Of a stretch of DNA of 64,000 nucleotides, positions 45,601-57,720 are shown one piece after another. Source of the stretch: Myoxocephalus aenaeus (lineage: Eukaryota; Chordata; Actinopteri; Perciformes; Cottidae). The stretch spans positions 3,507,501-3,571,500 of the forward strand of contig JBAMJR010000003.1 in the NCBI GenBank assembly GCA_038501785.1, written 5' to 3'. The notes below the pieces were generated by a model. It was not told the origin of the DNA. It was given only the letters and a program-made list of their open reading frames with translations, and ran no database searches. Numbering within the stretch: position 1 is the first letter of the stretch; each line of letters starts with the position of its first letter. The position numbers and the translations under genes were made by a program.

Positions 45601-48600
45601 GGCAGCGACAAACGGGAGAGGAAATGGAGAATCTTCCGTGATGGGAGCAAGATGGGGTCATGAGGAGGAGGAGGAGGAGGAGGAGGAGGAAGAAGAATTA
45701 TCTTCCCCATCCGTAGGCCAGCGCTTGTCGTTATCTTCGGGGTTAGGTTTCTGGGTTTCACCTCTTTTCAAGGAGATACTTCTAATTAAATAGTACTATA
45801 AATAGAAGATGTAGGGCAGTGCAGCTCTAATTTAGAAACCCGATACACGTCAGACCATTCCAACGGAAACAGGAATGTAAGGGCACAAACAAGCGCATGA
45901 ATATTCTCCGTCTTTGTTTTGTAATTTAATTTTGAACTTGAGGCGTACGTCAAATATACCTGGTGTCATTTTTTCGGCATTGACGTCCCACCTCCGTGTC
46001 GCCTCTCTGCAGATTCGGGCCTGGTGGTTCCCAGCATCCCCTATGAGCTCCACAAGCGTCTGCTGGCGGCCGCGGAGAGCTGGGGCCTGTGTCTGGAGCG
46101 CCGGCTGGAGACGACCGGCGTCTGCTCCAGCCAGATGGCGCTCACTCTGCTGGGCGGGCCGAACAGGTGAGAAATGGCACTGCTGGATCTGGAGAGAGCC
46201 GCTGTCGGCCAAATGTGCCAAACGGCCTCCTCCGAGTAGTTATACAATCACCTTGTTTGTTCTCATGTCATGTTTTTCCTGTTTTTCCTGTTTCCCTGGC
46301 AATCATCTTTACTACCATGCCCCTATATATGTTACATGGTGTTAACCTTGACACTCCCTCCTTCAGGGTTTCTTAGAAAGGCGAGCGGTCACACGGCAGG
46401 TCGAGAACACCCTAACACAGTGTCTTTCAACCTTTTTTGAGCCGCGGCACATTTTCTACAATTAAAAAAAAATCTCGCGGCACACCAACCAAAAAAAGTT
46501 ACAAAATCTCATGTTGTAGCATTATACAGCATATATGGTAGGTAATTATTGCGCTACCTACTGGCATGGAAGAGTATTTAATTACTAGACCAGTCACTAT
46601 ATTGCAGATGCTCAACAATGGAAAATTATTTGCGGCATCTAAATAAAAAAAAATTGGGACCGATTAAGTGAAATTGGACATTTTCCCACGGCACCCCTGA
46701 CTGTGAGTGGTTGAAAATCACTGCCCTGACAGACTGAAGCAGCCATGTTCGGTGTTGTTTACCTTCGCGAGCGGTGTAGTCTTATTTAAGATCAAAGAGC
46801 AGCTGCACAGAAGCTCGTATAACAAGCGGGTTTGTTGTCTCCGATTCTTTCATCAGTTTAGCAGCGCTCTACTTTGTGTGTGTCTCAAGTTTACACTGGA
46901 GCCACTGCTCAGATCAAGTGTAATTGTGCATTGTAATACCAGAACCTCTGGCGCTACAATGGTGTTGAATGAATGAATGAATGAATGAATATATACTTTA
47001 TTAATCCCCGAGGGGAAATTTGGTGTCGGGGGTAGCAGCAACTTACAACAAATAAATAAAAACAGCAGGATGAAAGATAAAAGATATATACAATAATAAT
47101 AAAAATAATAATAATAAAATAAAATAGAAATAGCTGGGAATAATAAAATAAAATAGAAATAGCTGGGGAAAAAATAGAAATAGCTGGTTTCTTAAGTTAA
47201 ATCAAGCTTCAAATGTGTAGCTTTATATGTCGAGTAATAAAATAAACTAATGGAACATTTTAAAGCTGTCATTAGAAACCATCATCAGTAAAGTCCTTGT
47301 GATTACAACAAAAAAAACTTTGGTGGGCTGAAGTTCTTGTTTGGTAGAAACTGATTCATTTTCAATTTGTTTTGCAACTAAATGAAGCAGACACTTGATA
47401 ACCAGATGAAGTTAACATCTGAACTAACCAAATACTTTCCTATTTACACCAAAGTTCTGCTTACCAGCTACTATAGATGGCAGCACGGTCGGACCGTAGG
47501 CGTCTATTGTTTTATTCCAAACTGCTGTTTAACTGCTAATTCAGAACAGCTTTTTATCATTTATAAAAAATAAATGTCTTCAGACACTGTTTTGTTGACA
47601 TTTTCTTTTTACATTCGTGGGAGCAAAAATTACAAACCATGCGACTCAATTCATAGAAGAGGGAATCTGTGCATAAATAAGTGTTCTGACCATTTTCACT
47701 GCCATTTTCCGAATCACCTCACATTATCTTGAATAGGCATTTCACAAAGATATAGGTTTCGTAAATCACAGCTTTGTTTCATGCATGTTATTGCAGACCT
47801 ATACACATGTTAACTACTTTATGAATGAGACCAAATAAATGCATTTAGGAAGAGTTATCGGACTATCTCATTCTTTTCATTTCAGATAACCAAAATACAT
47901 CTACTTTTACTACCACTAGCTTTGTTATTGATCTTAAGGTTTTCTAAAAATGTGTTCGTTGTATGTTTTTGACCTCTTATTGTTCCATGTATGTTGTGGT
48001 GTCTTCAAACTAACATGTCTTATGTTGTCCTTTGTCGGATACGATGCAGTTTGTTTGATCACATATTTATTGTTCAACCTATGAATACTGCATCTGATGT
48101 CTGTCTTCCTGCAGTTATATCGTAATCTCTTGAATGTCCCCAGACTCACCCCCAAAAACGTCCACCAGCGGCCCACTGTGGTCCTCCTGTGTGGGCCGCA
48201 CATCCAGGGAGCCCAGGGCGTCAGCTGTGGCCGACACTTGGCCAACCACGGCGTGGAGGTCGTCCTGTTCCTGCCCAATTTCGTCAAGATGCAGGAGGCG
48301 GTCGCCGGCGAGGTCCACCTCTACACCAGGACCGGCAGCAAGCAGGTGGCCAGCGTGAAAGGTAGAGCACACAAGAGAGCAGGTGGATTGTGAAATCAGC
48401 TGCGGAGATAGTGACACTGATGGAAACGGCCATGATTCAGAGCGTCTCTGAGAGGACCGTGTAGCGTGAACGGTGGTCTTGCCAAGGGAAGGGGAGGAGA
48501 AGGGGGGGGGGGGGGGTTAGGAAAGGCAAGACCTCGCACCTAACTCGGTGGCACTCCGTCGGCTAATTATCCTAGTGATCCCGGAGGAAATAATAATCCT

Positions 48601-50210
48601 CATCCGATATTGGTATAACGCCTTCGGTCTTTTATCTCGCCCCGTGCTAAATCGTTAGGTTTTTGTGTTATTTTCAAAATAAGTTATAGGTTTTGTCGAG
48701 GGTGTTTTACAGCTTGCGCTCTTAGGTCCCCTGCAGTGGGCTGTAACTCCTCTCAACCCTTATCAAGCGAGTACGTATATCGTCTATACCTTCTCTCTAC
48801 CTATTTTGACACCATCTCATCATTATGACAAACACTGCAAAAGTCTTCACCCAAAGATACTTACCTTAAGTTTCTTTGGTAGATTCAGTCGTCACTTCTG
48901 TATCTCACGGTGGATGGACAGGGAAAGAGGGTTTAAATTGTTTTAAAGAACCAGAATCCTTGTTTTGGTTTCAGTCCCTTACGAATAGTAAGGCCGAGTT
49001 TTATTTAAAGATTACCTTACATACAAAAAATTCAATTCAATCAAACGGTTTAAAAGTCACAAGTAACTAAGAGAAAGGGTTAAGTTTTTAGAGCTGGTGA
49101 ATAAACACCTCTTCTCTCTTCTATCCTCCTGCACAGAATTGCCAGGCACCCCCTCTCCTGATAGTAGAAGTTTCTTCCAGACTCTAAAGCTGGAGACCTG
49201 TCCCAACCCTTAAGAGCTGGGACAGGTCCAATCTGATGTTTCTCCTTAACTAGTAAACATGCATATTAAGTCCAGTTTTCTCAAAATCTGGTGCAATCCC
49301 TTTTAAGCCTGAGATCTGGTGAAAACCACCTCTTCTCTCTTCTCTCCTCCTGCACAGAATAGCCAGGCACCCCCAAAAAACATACATTCTACCCCCTCTT
49401 TTAAACACCAGAGTACATAAGTCACGCTGTCACCAGAGTTGGACAGAGGAGGTTTTACTACCTTATTTGGTGATACTGCCAACGCATGTTCTTTAACAAA
49501 GGATTTAACACATCTCATTCAAAAAGAGTATATAACATAGCAACTTATAGCGTCCTATGCATTTGATGTGGTCTAATCACAAACTATAATTGAAATAAAA
49601 ACCAAACATTATATATATGTTCAAATGGTTACATAGAAAATGATTATACATTTATAATAGTTAGACTTTTTTACTTTCATATTTTTCCTCGATCACTCAA
49701 CAACCGGCTCACCAGCGCAGATAAATGTCGCCCTCTAGTGGAGCAGCGGCATTACAAGCACGTTGCATCATGGCTACGAGCGTCTCCTGGTTTCAGTTAT
49801 TAGCCGGACCCCAAGTATCTTTGCACCATTTTGAAACACTACGCTCATCGACATCTCGTTCTCCTCTTTCCCCAGACCTGCCGACGAGCCCAGTCGACCT
49901 GGTCATCAACTGCCTGGACTGCCACGAGAACCCGCTGCTGAGGGAGCAGTCCTGGTACCAATCGGCCGCCGACTGGGCCAACCAGAACCGGGCTCCCGTC
50001 CTGAGTATCGACCCCGCCATCGGCGGTCCGCATCAGACTGTCGAGGCCAAGTGGAGCCTCTCTTTGGGCCTTCCTTTACCGTTGGCCGAGACGGAGAGCA
50101 GGGTCTACCTCTGCGACATTGGCATCCCGAAACTGGTTTTCCAGGAAGTTGGAATCCGCTACCGCTCGCCGTTTGGATGTAAATTTGTCATTCCCCTGCA
50201 CACGCCGTAA
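32705..50210 (+). CDS. edc3: Enhancer of mRNA-decapping protein 3 (six coding exons)
   Basis: A P-body scaffold that binds DCP2 and DDX6 and promotes mRNA decapping. Coding exons: 32,705-32,868; 33,460-33,656; 39,696-40,049; 46,013-46,166; 48,144-48,361; 49,876-50,210. Phases match across all GT-AG introns, giving 473 aa. The LSm domain occupies about 1-70 (MATDWLGSVVSINCG start). The linker is basic and Ser-rich. The FDF motif is at F167-F169, followed by FDK at 176-178, in the DDX6-binding region. The YjeF_N-like domain runs from about 239 to 473 (GLVVPSIPYELHKRLL; LLCGPHIQGAQGVSCGRHLA; APVLSIDPAIGG) and ends FVIPLHTP. The start is the first ATG of exon 2, in the context CAGAATGGCC. Human EDC3 is 508 aa. 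The difference lies in the linker, so one small exon in the 6-kb intron 33,657-39,695 may be missing from this model. Introns host two hAT elements. Confidence 0.95.
36427..36452. repeat. Poly-C tract (26 bases)
   Basis: A run of 26 C in edc3 intron 3, followed by CTCCTC. Prone to length variation and able to form G-quadruplex/i-motif structures. Confidence 0.95.
36600..36656. repeat. (CT)n microsatellite
   Basis: A CT tract with a few CTCG and CTAT interruptions, in edc3 intron 3. Confidence 0.93.
39507..39548. repeat. Perfect 12-bp inverted repeat, 18-nt loop
   Basis: CACTTGGATCAC (39,507-39,518) and GTGATCCAAGTG (39,537-39,548) are exact complements. They lie 150 bp before edc3 exon 4. 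Confidence 0.8.
41323..42081. mobile_element. hAT-type element (759 bp) carrying Harbinger fragments
   Basis: The ends are CAGAGGTGGGCAAACTAC and AGTTTGCCCACCCCTG, a clear inverted pair. Perfect 8-bp target duplications CGCTAGAG lie at 41,315-41,322 and 42,082-42,089. The subterminal CGGCCCGCGGGCCGG palindrome is shared with the hAT element at 7146. The interior holds two partial copies of a block (TATTATGAACCCA...CAACAAGTATAAAGCA), at about 41,630-41,735 and 41,815-41,915. On the minus strand these read as a Harbinger-type transposase remnant. The element has no hAT transposase. It lies in edc3 intron 4. Confidence 0.92.
41685..41885 (-). pseudogene. PIF/Harbinger transposase N-terminal fragment inside a hAT element
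   Basis: The minus-strand frame reads RNMKHPRVWVHNIIRSRTQ followed directly by LGEFLRLLQELR. The order (Arg/Lys-rich, WVHxII, R, then LGEFxxLxxELR) matches the region just ahead of the DDE domain in HARBI1-like transposases. A second, more decayed copy lies downstream on the same strand (about 41,630-41,680). No catalytic residues are present, so the fragment is not functional as a transposase. Confidence 0.6.
43700..46012. other. edc3: edc3 intron 4, distal part
   Basis: Contains a GGAGGA tract (about 43,781-43,799), a (CA)n tract (45,357-45,382) and a (GAG)n tract (45,662-45,696). No other gene recognised. Confidence 0.5.
46418..46723. mobile_element. Short hAT-type MITE (306 bp)
   Basis: It begins CAGTGTCTTTCAACC and ends GGTTGAAAATCACTG, inverted repeats with a few mismatches. 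Candidate 8-bp target duplications are CCCTAACA (46,410-46,417) and CCCTGACA (46,724-46,731), with one mismatch. It has no coding capacity and lies in edc3 intron 5, 250 bp after exon 5. Confidence 0.85.
46966..47032 (-). repeat. LINE-type 3' tail (ATTC)n on the minus strand
   Basis: On the minus strand the segment reads AATTTCCCCTCGGGGATTAA, then TAAAGTATATATTC with an (ATTC)n tail. This is a recognisable 3' end of a fish non-LTR retrotransposon. Only the tail is present. Confidence 0.65.
48502..48516. repeat. Poly-G run in edc3 intron 6
   Basis: Fifteen Gs following the purine-rich stretch AAGGGGAGGAGAA. Confidence 0.9.
48520..49560. repeat. Unclassified insertion-like segment with internal duplication
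   Basis: This part of edc3 intron 6 reads unlike its surroundings. A block of about 60 bp (CTGGTGAA...CCTCCTGCACAGAAT(T/A)GCCAGGCACCC) occurs twice, at 49,094-49,153 and 49,316-49,375. Between the copies lies an 11-bp perfect inverted repeat (GACCTGTCCCA at 49,195-49,205, TGGGACAGGTC at 49,218-49,228). It may be a decayed LTR or a foreign insertion, but I found no clear ends. Confidence 0.4.
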
Positions 50211-51775
50211 CGGAGAAGCCACTGGCGTTGAACTTGGTTGTAATAGGTCTGCTCCTCTCGGTGGGTAATGGCACCATTGTGTATGTGGGAATACGACAAA
50301 GAATATTTTGTCAGTCTACACAACTTCATGACACGTCTGCAAGCGTACGGTGTAGGTCTTTCCTTGCTGCCCCTCTGGAAACTCCCGGAGGGCGGAGGGG
50401 CGGGTGGCGGCGCCTTGCGTGCGACACCTCCTTGTTTTTGAGAGGGAAAGGTTTCCTGTTCTTTGCCGTGTTTTGATAAGGGCTCTGGATGACGATGTGA
50501 ATGTGTTTACAAAACGCTGACCGCTGTGAGTCCGGGACCTCTGATCCTGTGACCAGTCAGAGGAGCAGAGACACAGTTCCTGTTTCCTCCTCCAGATTGC
50601 ATGTGGAGGCCGGTCCCGACCCCGTGGCCCAAAAGCCGCCTGCCAACCCAAACCTGACATTTCATTTTCACGTCTATTGTCTTTCAATTTAATGCAATTT
50701 TGGACCCACTTAAATGTGCTTTTGTCAAGTAATGGTCGTAGCATGTTTCACTGAAAATGGGTTGTTACACAGAATTTATATTTGTATTATTTGTATTTAA
50801 TTTTGGATTACTTCTCAGGAACAATGTGTGAATATGTGTAAAAAAACTTTATATTTGCATTTACACTACATCCAATAGCACTCCATGCCCTGTCGGGTGA
50901 GTTCTTAACTACTGATACTGAACATGAAAAGCAGTAGCTGGCACTCCTGAGGATTACTTTTCTTTTTCAGGATTTCGAAGCACACATTCCAAGGACCAAA
51001 AAAACCATCTTGGACCAGGTTAATCTCTAGGGATTACAGCTTGTTTGGTTGGGTGAAACCTAATTTATTATTTTCCATTTTGACACCTCAGATTCCGCCT
51101 CCTTCAGCGAAGAAACCATTCCTCTCGTTTGGGCGCCGTAGAAATCTCCTGTAGCAAACTGTCAACGTTACAAGTAAAAGGACGACCTGATTTTTCGACT
51201 GGCAGCTACACACTTTTGAAATTATGCTGGTTTATTTCTTCTTCTTTTTTTTTAAGAGCGCTTAAATTATTGTGTTGTGGAGTGCTTTTCTAACCGCGAA
51301 AGAAAACGAGTACTTTGAGTTCAAACCCGAGAGTCAAAAAAACTAGCCAGAAGTAATAAATGACCTTTTTGCGGACTGCTTTGCCGAGTTCTCGCTCGAC
51401 TAAGTGCTACACTTTGGAACCGATGAATCATTTATTGCACTTGAGCCGTCGCTGAACCAAATGTGCGATGGAGGGGTGATGCATTTTAATCAAAGCTGTA
51501 GCTGCGGCTGCTCTGCCAAAACAAAACAAAACGGTAAGAAAGAATCGAGTCATTTGTGGTAAACAAGATTGTTTCAATTGACAGCTCCTCAACAGTAAAA
51601 TAATATAAATAAATCAAAACCTCCACTCAGGGAAACGCAAGCAGTTTTAGACACTGCAGCTTTTTCCTCTGCTTTTTCAGAGCCTCGTTTTTTTTTTTCT
51701 TCATTACAGCAAAGACTAAATGAAACACTTTAAATGTGATCATGATTGTAATAAAGCAATCAAGTAAAAAAAAAA
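50211..51775 (+). other. edc3: edc3 3' UTR with candidate poly(A) signals
   Basis: AATAAA occurs at 51,355-51,360 and 51,750-51,755; the second is followed by an A-rich run. Either could end the transcript. I see no other gene in the interval. Confidence 0.55.
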
Positions 51776-53435
51776 ACTATAAACATTCCTTGAGAATTTG
51801 ATTAGGGAGGATCTTGAGATTATGTATTGTAAGGGGGGAGGAAAACATCGCAATACAAAATAATGTGAATTTAGTGCTGATGGGTTTGTGCCTCATGTTT
51901 TTTTTTTTCAGAAGTGTAGTCAACAGAATATATTTTGTACCTGAGTTTTTGACCGATTTGTTGCCGGCCCGTTTGGTTATGTCTGACAAAGCCTGGTGAA
52001 AGCCTGGTGAACAGCATATGGAGAGCGTCCTCTAAAAACGTGTATATATTGTGTCTTACGGTAGACATGTGAACCCTGATCTTCTGACACGATGGAGGGT
52101 GGGGCGCTCCTTTTTTATATGCAACTGAAAAATAAAAAACCGTTGCAACCGCCGTGTTTATAATTGTGAAACGTGTCGTTTTTTGGTCATTGTGGAAATG
52201 CGACACTTCAATAACTACACCAAAAGTGCCATTTGGAGACACCCACTATACTGCTATATACTGGGAAATACTGTACTTTTACTCCACTATATTTGTTTGA
52301 CAGCTATAGTAACTGCTTTGGACATTGGTATTTGAAATACAAAATGTATGATCATTTTACATTCATTCAACTACCCGGTAAAGAAGGTAGTTTTAGCTTT
52401 TTGACCTGCTGCTACATTCAAATGATACTAACAGTTATCAAGTAATATACCACTCATTTCTGAAAGTTAGACTGTTTTACTTGTGTAAATATGAATACGT
52501 ATATTGCTGTAATTAAGTTATACACAGCAGACGTTTACACTTGACGTAGCAGTAAACGCACAGGATGCTTCTAATAGCATGACCGATCGCTCTGCTCTGT
52601 TCAAGTGTCCCGGTAAGTTATGGGGCCCTTTTTTTTTTTTTTTTCTACAGCGTACATTTAAATACACCATAGCATGATAAACACAGGTGTAAGCAATAAC
52701 ATTAATTACGGCTGCATTTTATTTGGGTGTTCTACTTCCAGGACTCTGGTTTGGTGCATATTTGCTCCCTGAGCTAACTAATTAGGATTTGGACGTTGAG
52801 TGGAGCCGTCGTTAATGTTATTAGTTACACCTGTGATTTACCAACAAAGAAGGCCGCTATTGGACCCCTGTTTATAATTACTGTGGTATTTATGGTAATC
52901 GGTCAAACATGTTTATTTAGGAAAGCGTGTACATTTTTGCCACTGGGCCCCGAACAGGCAGACATGCAGTGTCACTACATCCCAAACAAATCTGCTTTTA
53001 ATAAAATTCCTGCAAAACCAAAGTAGCGTGCGATGAATAACGGGAATTTATCTGTATATTTGTATTATATCTAATGTGTGATAGAACAGAAACGCTGGAT
53101 TTTGTAACAGTAGCTTATTCTACAGCTAATACACAGCTGTTTTAACCAATAGAAAACCAACTTATGTTTAGGCCTCTGCTCGAAAATTGCATACCCAAAC
53201 TAAAAAGGGTGTATCTCTGCAACCACAAGGGCTATTTGAATAATTTGGGTGTTATAATAAAAGGCTATACATGTGAGATTTTGTTCAGATGTGTAAATAT
53301 CAGTCTATATGTTACTGGTTAAGAGTAAATGAAGATGACACACAGAAAAAAATGAAAAGGTTTCATGTCCGCCTATAAAAAAAATCAATTTCAGGATGAT
53401 TATTTCTTTGAAATGCTGCAGCTGTAAGGTCTAAA
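51776..53435. other. Intergenic region downstream of edc3
   Basis: AT-rich unique sequence with poly-T runs (52,629-52,644). No supportable gene. Confidence 0.45.
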
Positions 53436-53645
53436 CTCTAACCCAAATCATATCACACTATGTGAACATTCTCTAACCCAAATCATATCACACTATGTGA
53501 ACATTCTCTAACCCAAATCATAGCACAATATGTGAACATTCTCTAACCCAAATCATATCACAATATGTGAACATTCTCTAACCCAAATCATATCACACTA
53601 TGTGAACATTCTCTAACCCAAATCATATCACACTATGTGAACATT
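53436..53645. repeat. 35-bp minisatellite, exactly 6 copies
   Basis: The unit begins CTCTAACCCAAATCATATCA and ends CACTATGTGAACATT. It repeats six times over 210 bp with only a couple of single-base changes (ATAGCACAAT, ATATCACAAT). Confidence 0.97.
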
Positions 53646-53979
53646 CTCTCTGCAAAGGTTGACTTTGATAAAGTGAAGCAGAACAAAGTTAAAGAGGGTT
53701 TAGAACAGAGAACATTCAGGCGAGGTCTCCAAAATTTGCATTGGGGCACATTTGCGCACATCTGTGACATTTGAATTTTCTCATGTACAAAACCATATGT
53801 TTCACTTGTATATTAGTTATGGTGTTCAAAACATCCAAATACAGCAGTTTTGGGCTTTTTTGTTTTCATAAAACAAGCTATGATTTACAGTTTTATATAA
53901 CAATCGCTCAGTCTGCCCTCCTAGGGGGGGGGGGAGGGATTAGTTTTTAAAAGTGAAATGCACAATTATCGGTTACCCC

Positions 53980-54440
53980 TCAGGTAAGGCGTGGAGGACC
54001 CGGATGCAGCAGTACCTGTACTCTCCCCACACCACACCATGGGAGAAATCTCTCCCTCAGTAACAAGTCCGCCATCAGTTGCCAGTATCACCTGTTGGCC
54101 ACGCGGCTGTGCTCGCGGACCGCTTGCGCGCCCCCGTGGCTGCCTCTATCCCTCTGCGCATGCGTGCTCCTCTGACGGAGCGGAGACCATTTCCTCCAGC
54201 AGCAAGGGCCTCGCAGAGCTCCGCCACACACACACACACGCACACGCATACACACACGCGCAAAAACATACACACATATGCAGGCAGAGGACGGAAAAAC
54301 GTCAACGCAAAGCCACGTCTGGGATTGTCTCACCTCAACGCCGCTAAACCTGGATGCAACCCACGCAGTCATCTCTAATGGGCCTTCATCGCTAATTTGC
54401 AGCAACATCTGGTCGACACCACAGCGGTATCTTTTTTGGG
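53980..54440 (+). promoter_or_regulatory. GC-rich promoter and probable first exon of a downstream gene
   Basis: A CpG-rich stretch contains TGCGCATGCG (54,155-54,164), an NRF1 palindrome typical of TATA-less promoters. A good donor, TTGGG/GTGAGT, lies at 54,440/54,441. No coding start of recognised identity follows, so the exon is probably untranslated. Mammalian synteny would suggest clk3 or arid3b nearby, but nothing in the sequence names the gene. Confidence 0.45.
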
Positions 54441-57400
54441 GTGAGTTGCCCACAGCGCAGTCACTGTTTTGTCTCGTTGTGTTGCCGTTGTTGCTGCAAC
54501 GGCGTTAGCTCGAGACGCTTCGGTAGAAACGTCATCACACAAGAGGGTCGTTGTTGTGGTTGAGGCTGTGTAACGGTAGGTTTAACGTTAGAGCTAACGC
54601 TAAAGCCGCTAGCTTAGCTGCTAGTTTACGTCCAATGTAACGACACGAGACCCATTATCGGACACTGGTTATGCTAGGTCCAAACTAGATGTGTGTGTCC
54701 GTCCGGGTGCCCTTCCTCCCGGTGTTTTCGTGTGGGGTTGACAGCAGAGCAACACACAACATACAACACGGTAACCGTTTTAAAGACGTTTGTGTTGTCG
54801 TTTACGTTGTTTTTGTTGGGGGGGGGGGGGGGGGGGGGTTGCGGCTTCAACCTTCGAGTCGCCCACCCTCCTCTGGTTCCATAGTCGGACACCCCGGTCG
54901 TGGGTTACGTTTTGTCTGTTTTGACCCTTTTTTAATTTTTTATTTTACCTTTCACTCTTTTCCCTTTCTGTGCTGGCTCGGGGCGGTCCGGTGCTGTGGG
55001 GAAGAAGCCCACATGTGCAGCCGAGGGTCGGTGTGCTACAGGCGGGTGCGTCGTCGAAATAATAATATAAAAAAACAAATGTATGTCAAACTTGTACCAA
55101 TACGTAGGTCTGGACCTTTTGTTGTTGTTTTGTGTTATGCTGGGAGCGAGGAGTGTCCGATGGTTTTATCCACCTAAACGCAGCTCGAGACAAGGTGAGG
55201 TTCAACCCCCCCACTGATGTTCTCTATTGTTTAATATAATGTGTTGTTCCTAAGCATTTCTCTTTGTTTGAAGAACATGTCACTGTTTATGTATATATAT
55301 TTTTTTGGGGGGGGGGAGTACTTCAACAGACTTTGACAGCTGATAGTTGGTAAACAACAACAACAACACTGTTATGATCATACTGTTTATCCCACAGGAT
55401 ATGGGTTTTCTCTTGCACCCCCATCCACAGGGAGGTCAAAGGTCAGGGTTAGGCCTACTGAACACCATCATAAGAGATGGAAGAGCTCTTGCTCAACGAC
55501 ACTTCAGTGCGGATGGCTAATACTCAGATTAACGAACATTAAATGCATACAAAATGTAATTGTGCTCTTGTTAAATGCATTTTTTTCTGCTTTTAAAAAT
55601 AATAATCCGACCAGTCTGCCATCCCAGCAGCGTTGGCCTTGTTTGTCAGATCCCAGTGGGGACTGAAATGTACATACCTTTGCAAGCTGTGGCATGACTG
55701 ACAAAAGCGATGCGGTGTCTAGTCGGCCTGCATTGTTACTCTGCAGTGTCCCCGTGGTCTCTGGGTGAGGAATGCCCGACCGCTCTGTTTAATGCACTTA
55801 CAATCGTACTCCCGGGTTGTTTTCGGGGAACAAATCTAATCGTAGCGTATTATCTCAGTGCAGTCTCCTGTTATCTGACCTGTCACTGCTCAAAATCTCA
55901 AATAGCATCCCTCCAGATCGTGTTGCTGGTTTTTAGTCAGTTTGAGGCTGACCGGCAATTTACGACATAATCTGAATAGAGACACTAAGTGGACGATCTG
56001 CTTTTTATTATTATGCACAATTGGTTTTCAGTTTTTTCTTCTTCTTTTATTAACACAAATATGTCTTAAGAATTGCAATTATTCTCTGTATCCAAAAGTT
56101 GTGATTAAGGAACAGTTAGTCCGAGCAGGTGTCCGTTGTCTGTTTCTCAGAGACGGTTATTATCTCATTATGATGGCCACCTGTCTTAACTGTTGCTGTG
56201 ATTACAGTGAGTGCAGAGTGCTGATGAAGCAGCCTGATAGCTTTGGGGTTTCTGCTAGAGAAATCTTGTTACAGAGATTGGTCTGTGGGGGGGTGGGTGG
56301 GTGGTGAGGGCTCGGCGTTCGTTAGCCCACCTCAGGGGAATCTGGTGAACCGGACTGCGACATGTCAGGGATCCGTTTGCTGCGTGCGTCCAACAGCCGG
56401 GGGGCTGCAGTCGGAGCGGTGACGACGAATGCTTCGGTGCGAGAATTAATAAGCCATTTTAATACCCACGTGGTTTAATTTCAGCGTTGCTGTGTAGCGC
56501 ACCGGTCCTCTAAATACAGCAGGACTCGGTAGTCTCAGCAGTGAGACTGTGCAGCCCTCTGCTAAATCGGGGCCCACACCGAGTTCCTCTCTTTGTCGAT
56601 GGCTCTCTCCGACCGACTGATGGCTAGATCGGAGGAGTCTAATCGAGGTGCAGCTTGACGAGGACTAGAGGTGACAGGACGTTTCCACCGGATACGTCTG
56701 CAGGCCCGGCTTCATGTCAGCTCTGTCTTTTTTAGCGATGAGTGGGGGGGGGGTCAATAAACCCTCACTGTCTGGTCAATCCTAAATAAAAGCTGCGAGG
56801 GGGCTGAGCCGCGTTGCTGTCTTGCGTTAAGCCCGTCTCACGCGCTCTCAGCAGGGAGGTAATGGCTCCTCTGTCTGTACACTGACCATCTCATTGCCCA
56901 TTTGAAGCCCGTCCAAGGGCCCCTGCTGACCTCGACACAATGGCCGCGTTTAGTCCCCGTCCCTTCCCCTCCGGCCCCTTCTCCTCCCCCCGATGTCCGC
57001 TGTCTCTTTAATCAGCAAGTGCAATAACAGAGAGGGGGGATTTATCGCGGAGATGCCGGTGCAGAGCTTAACAGTATACTGACACTCCCCGAGCAACAGG
57101 ACATCACAGATGGCGCTCTGCACGGCAGGCTGTGTCACTCTGCGGAGATGCGCTCAACGTCACGAATTCGGCGGCAGCCCTGGTATAGTGAGCCAGCGGC
57201 GCATGCGTCTTTATACCCAGATTCACACCGTGATGGGTTTTTTATTGTGTTATTGTTTCGTGCACATGCCCCCGAGTTATGCAGGTTCATTGCAAACGCC
57301 GCGAGACGCAAAGTGGCGAGCAGCGCCACAGTCCACTGACGAGTGACGGAATATAAAACCTGCAGTGCTTCCTCTATTTAAACAAGCGGAGAGACCGAAG

Positions 57401-57500
57401 AGGTGTATTATCATATCACGATTACTGACACGACTGCCTTTCTTTTAGCGGATTCCTGTTAAAGCTGTTTAAAACATACTGTTTATTTAGTTGCATATGA
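54441..57500. other. Probable first intron, CpG-rich near its start
   Basis: GCTAGC/AACGTTAG words (54,590-54,630), a 21-base G run (54,818-54,838) and further CpG-rich patches (56,330-57,350). No coding exon recognised. Confidence 0.4.
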
Positions 57501-57507
57501 GTTTTTG

Positions 57508-57720
57508 TTAGGGCTGCAATTACTGGTTATTTGAATGATCAATAATTGTGCATATTAGTATCCAGAATAATCAATTAGTAATTAGTAAAAACCCAAATAT
57601 ATTACATTTACCGTCAGCGACAGCTGATTAAAATATTCACATCTAAGACATTTTAGTTCAGTACTATTGCATCCAAAATGAATCCATTATCGAAACGGTT
57701 GCAGATACATTTTAGTCTTT
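57508..57720. repeat. Dispersed fish repeat (TAGGGCTGCAA... type)
   Basis: TTAGGGCTGCAATTACTGGT, followed by ATTATT/GATCAATAAT-type words, has the shape of the common GGGCTGCAACTAACGATTATT repeat of fish genomes. It is diverged and the boundaries are uncertain. Confidence 0.5.

Noticed and set aside
48117..48143. Alternative acceptor (CTGCAG at 48,111-48,116) for edc3 exon 6
   Set aside because: It would bring in a stop after a few codons. The acceptor ending at 48,143 keeps phase and restores the RLTPKNVHQRP sequence expected of EDC3.
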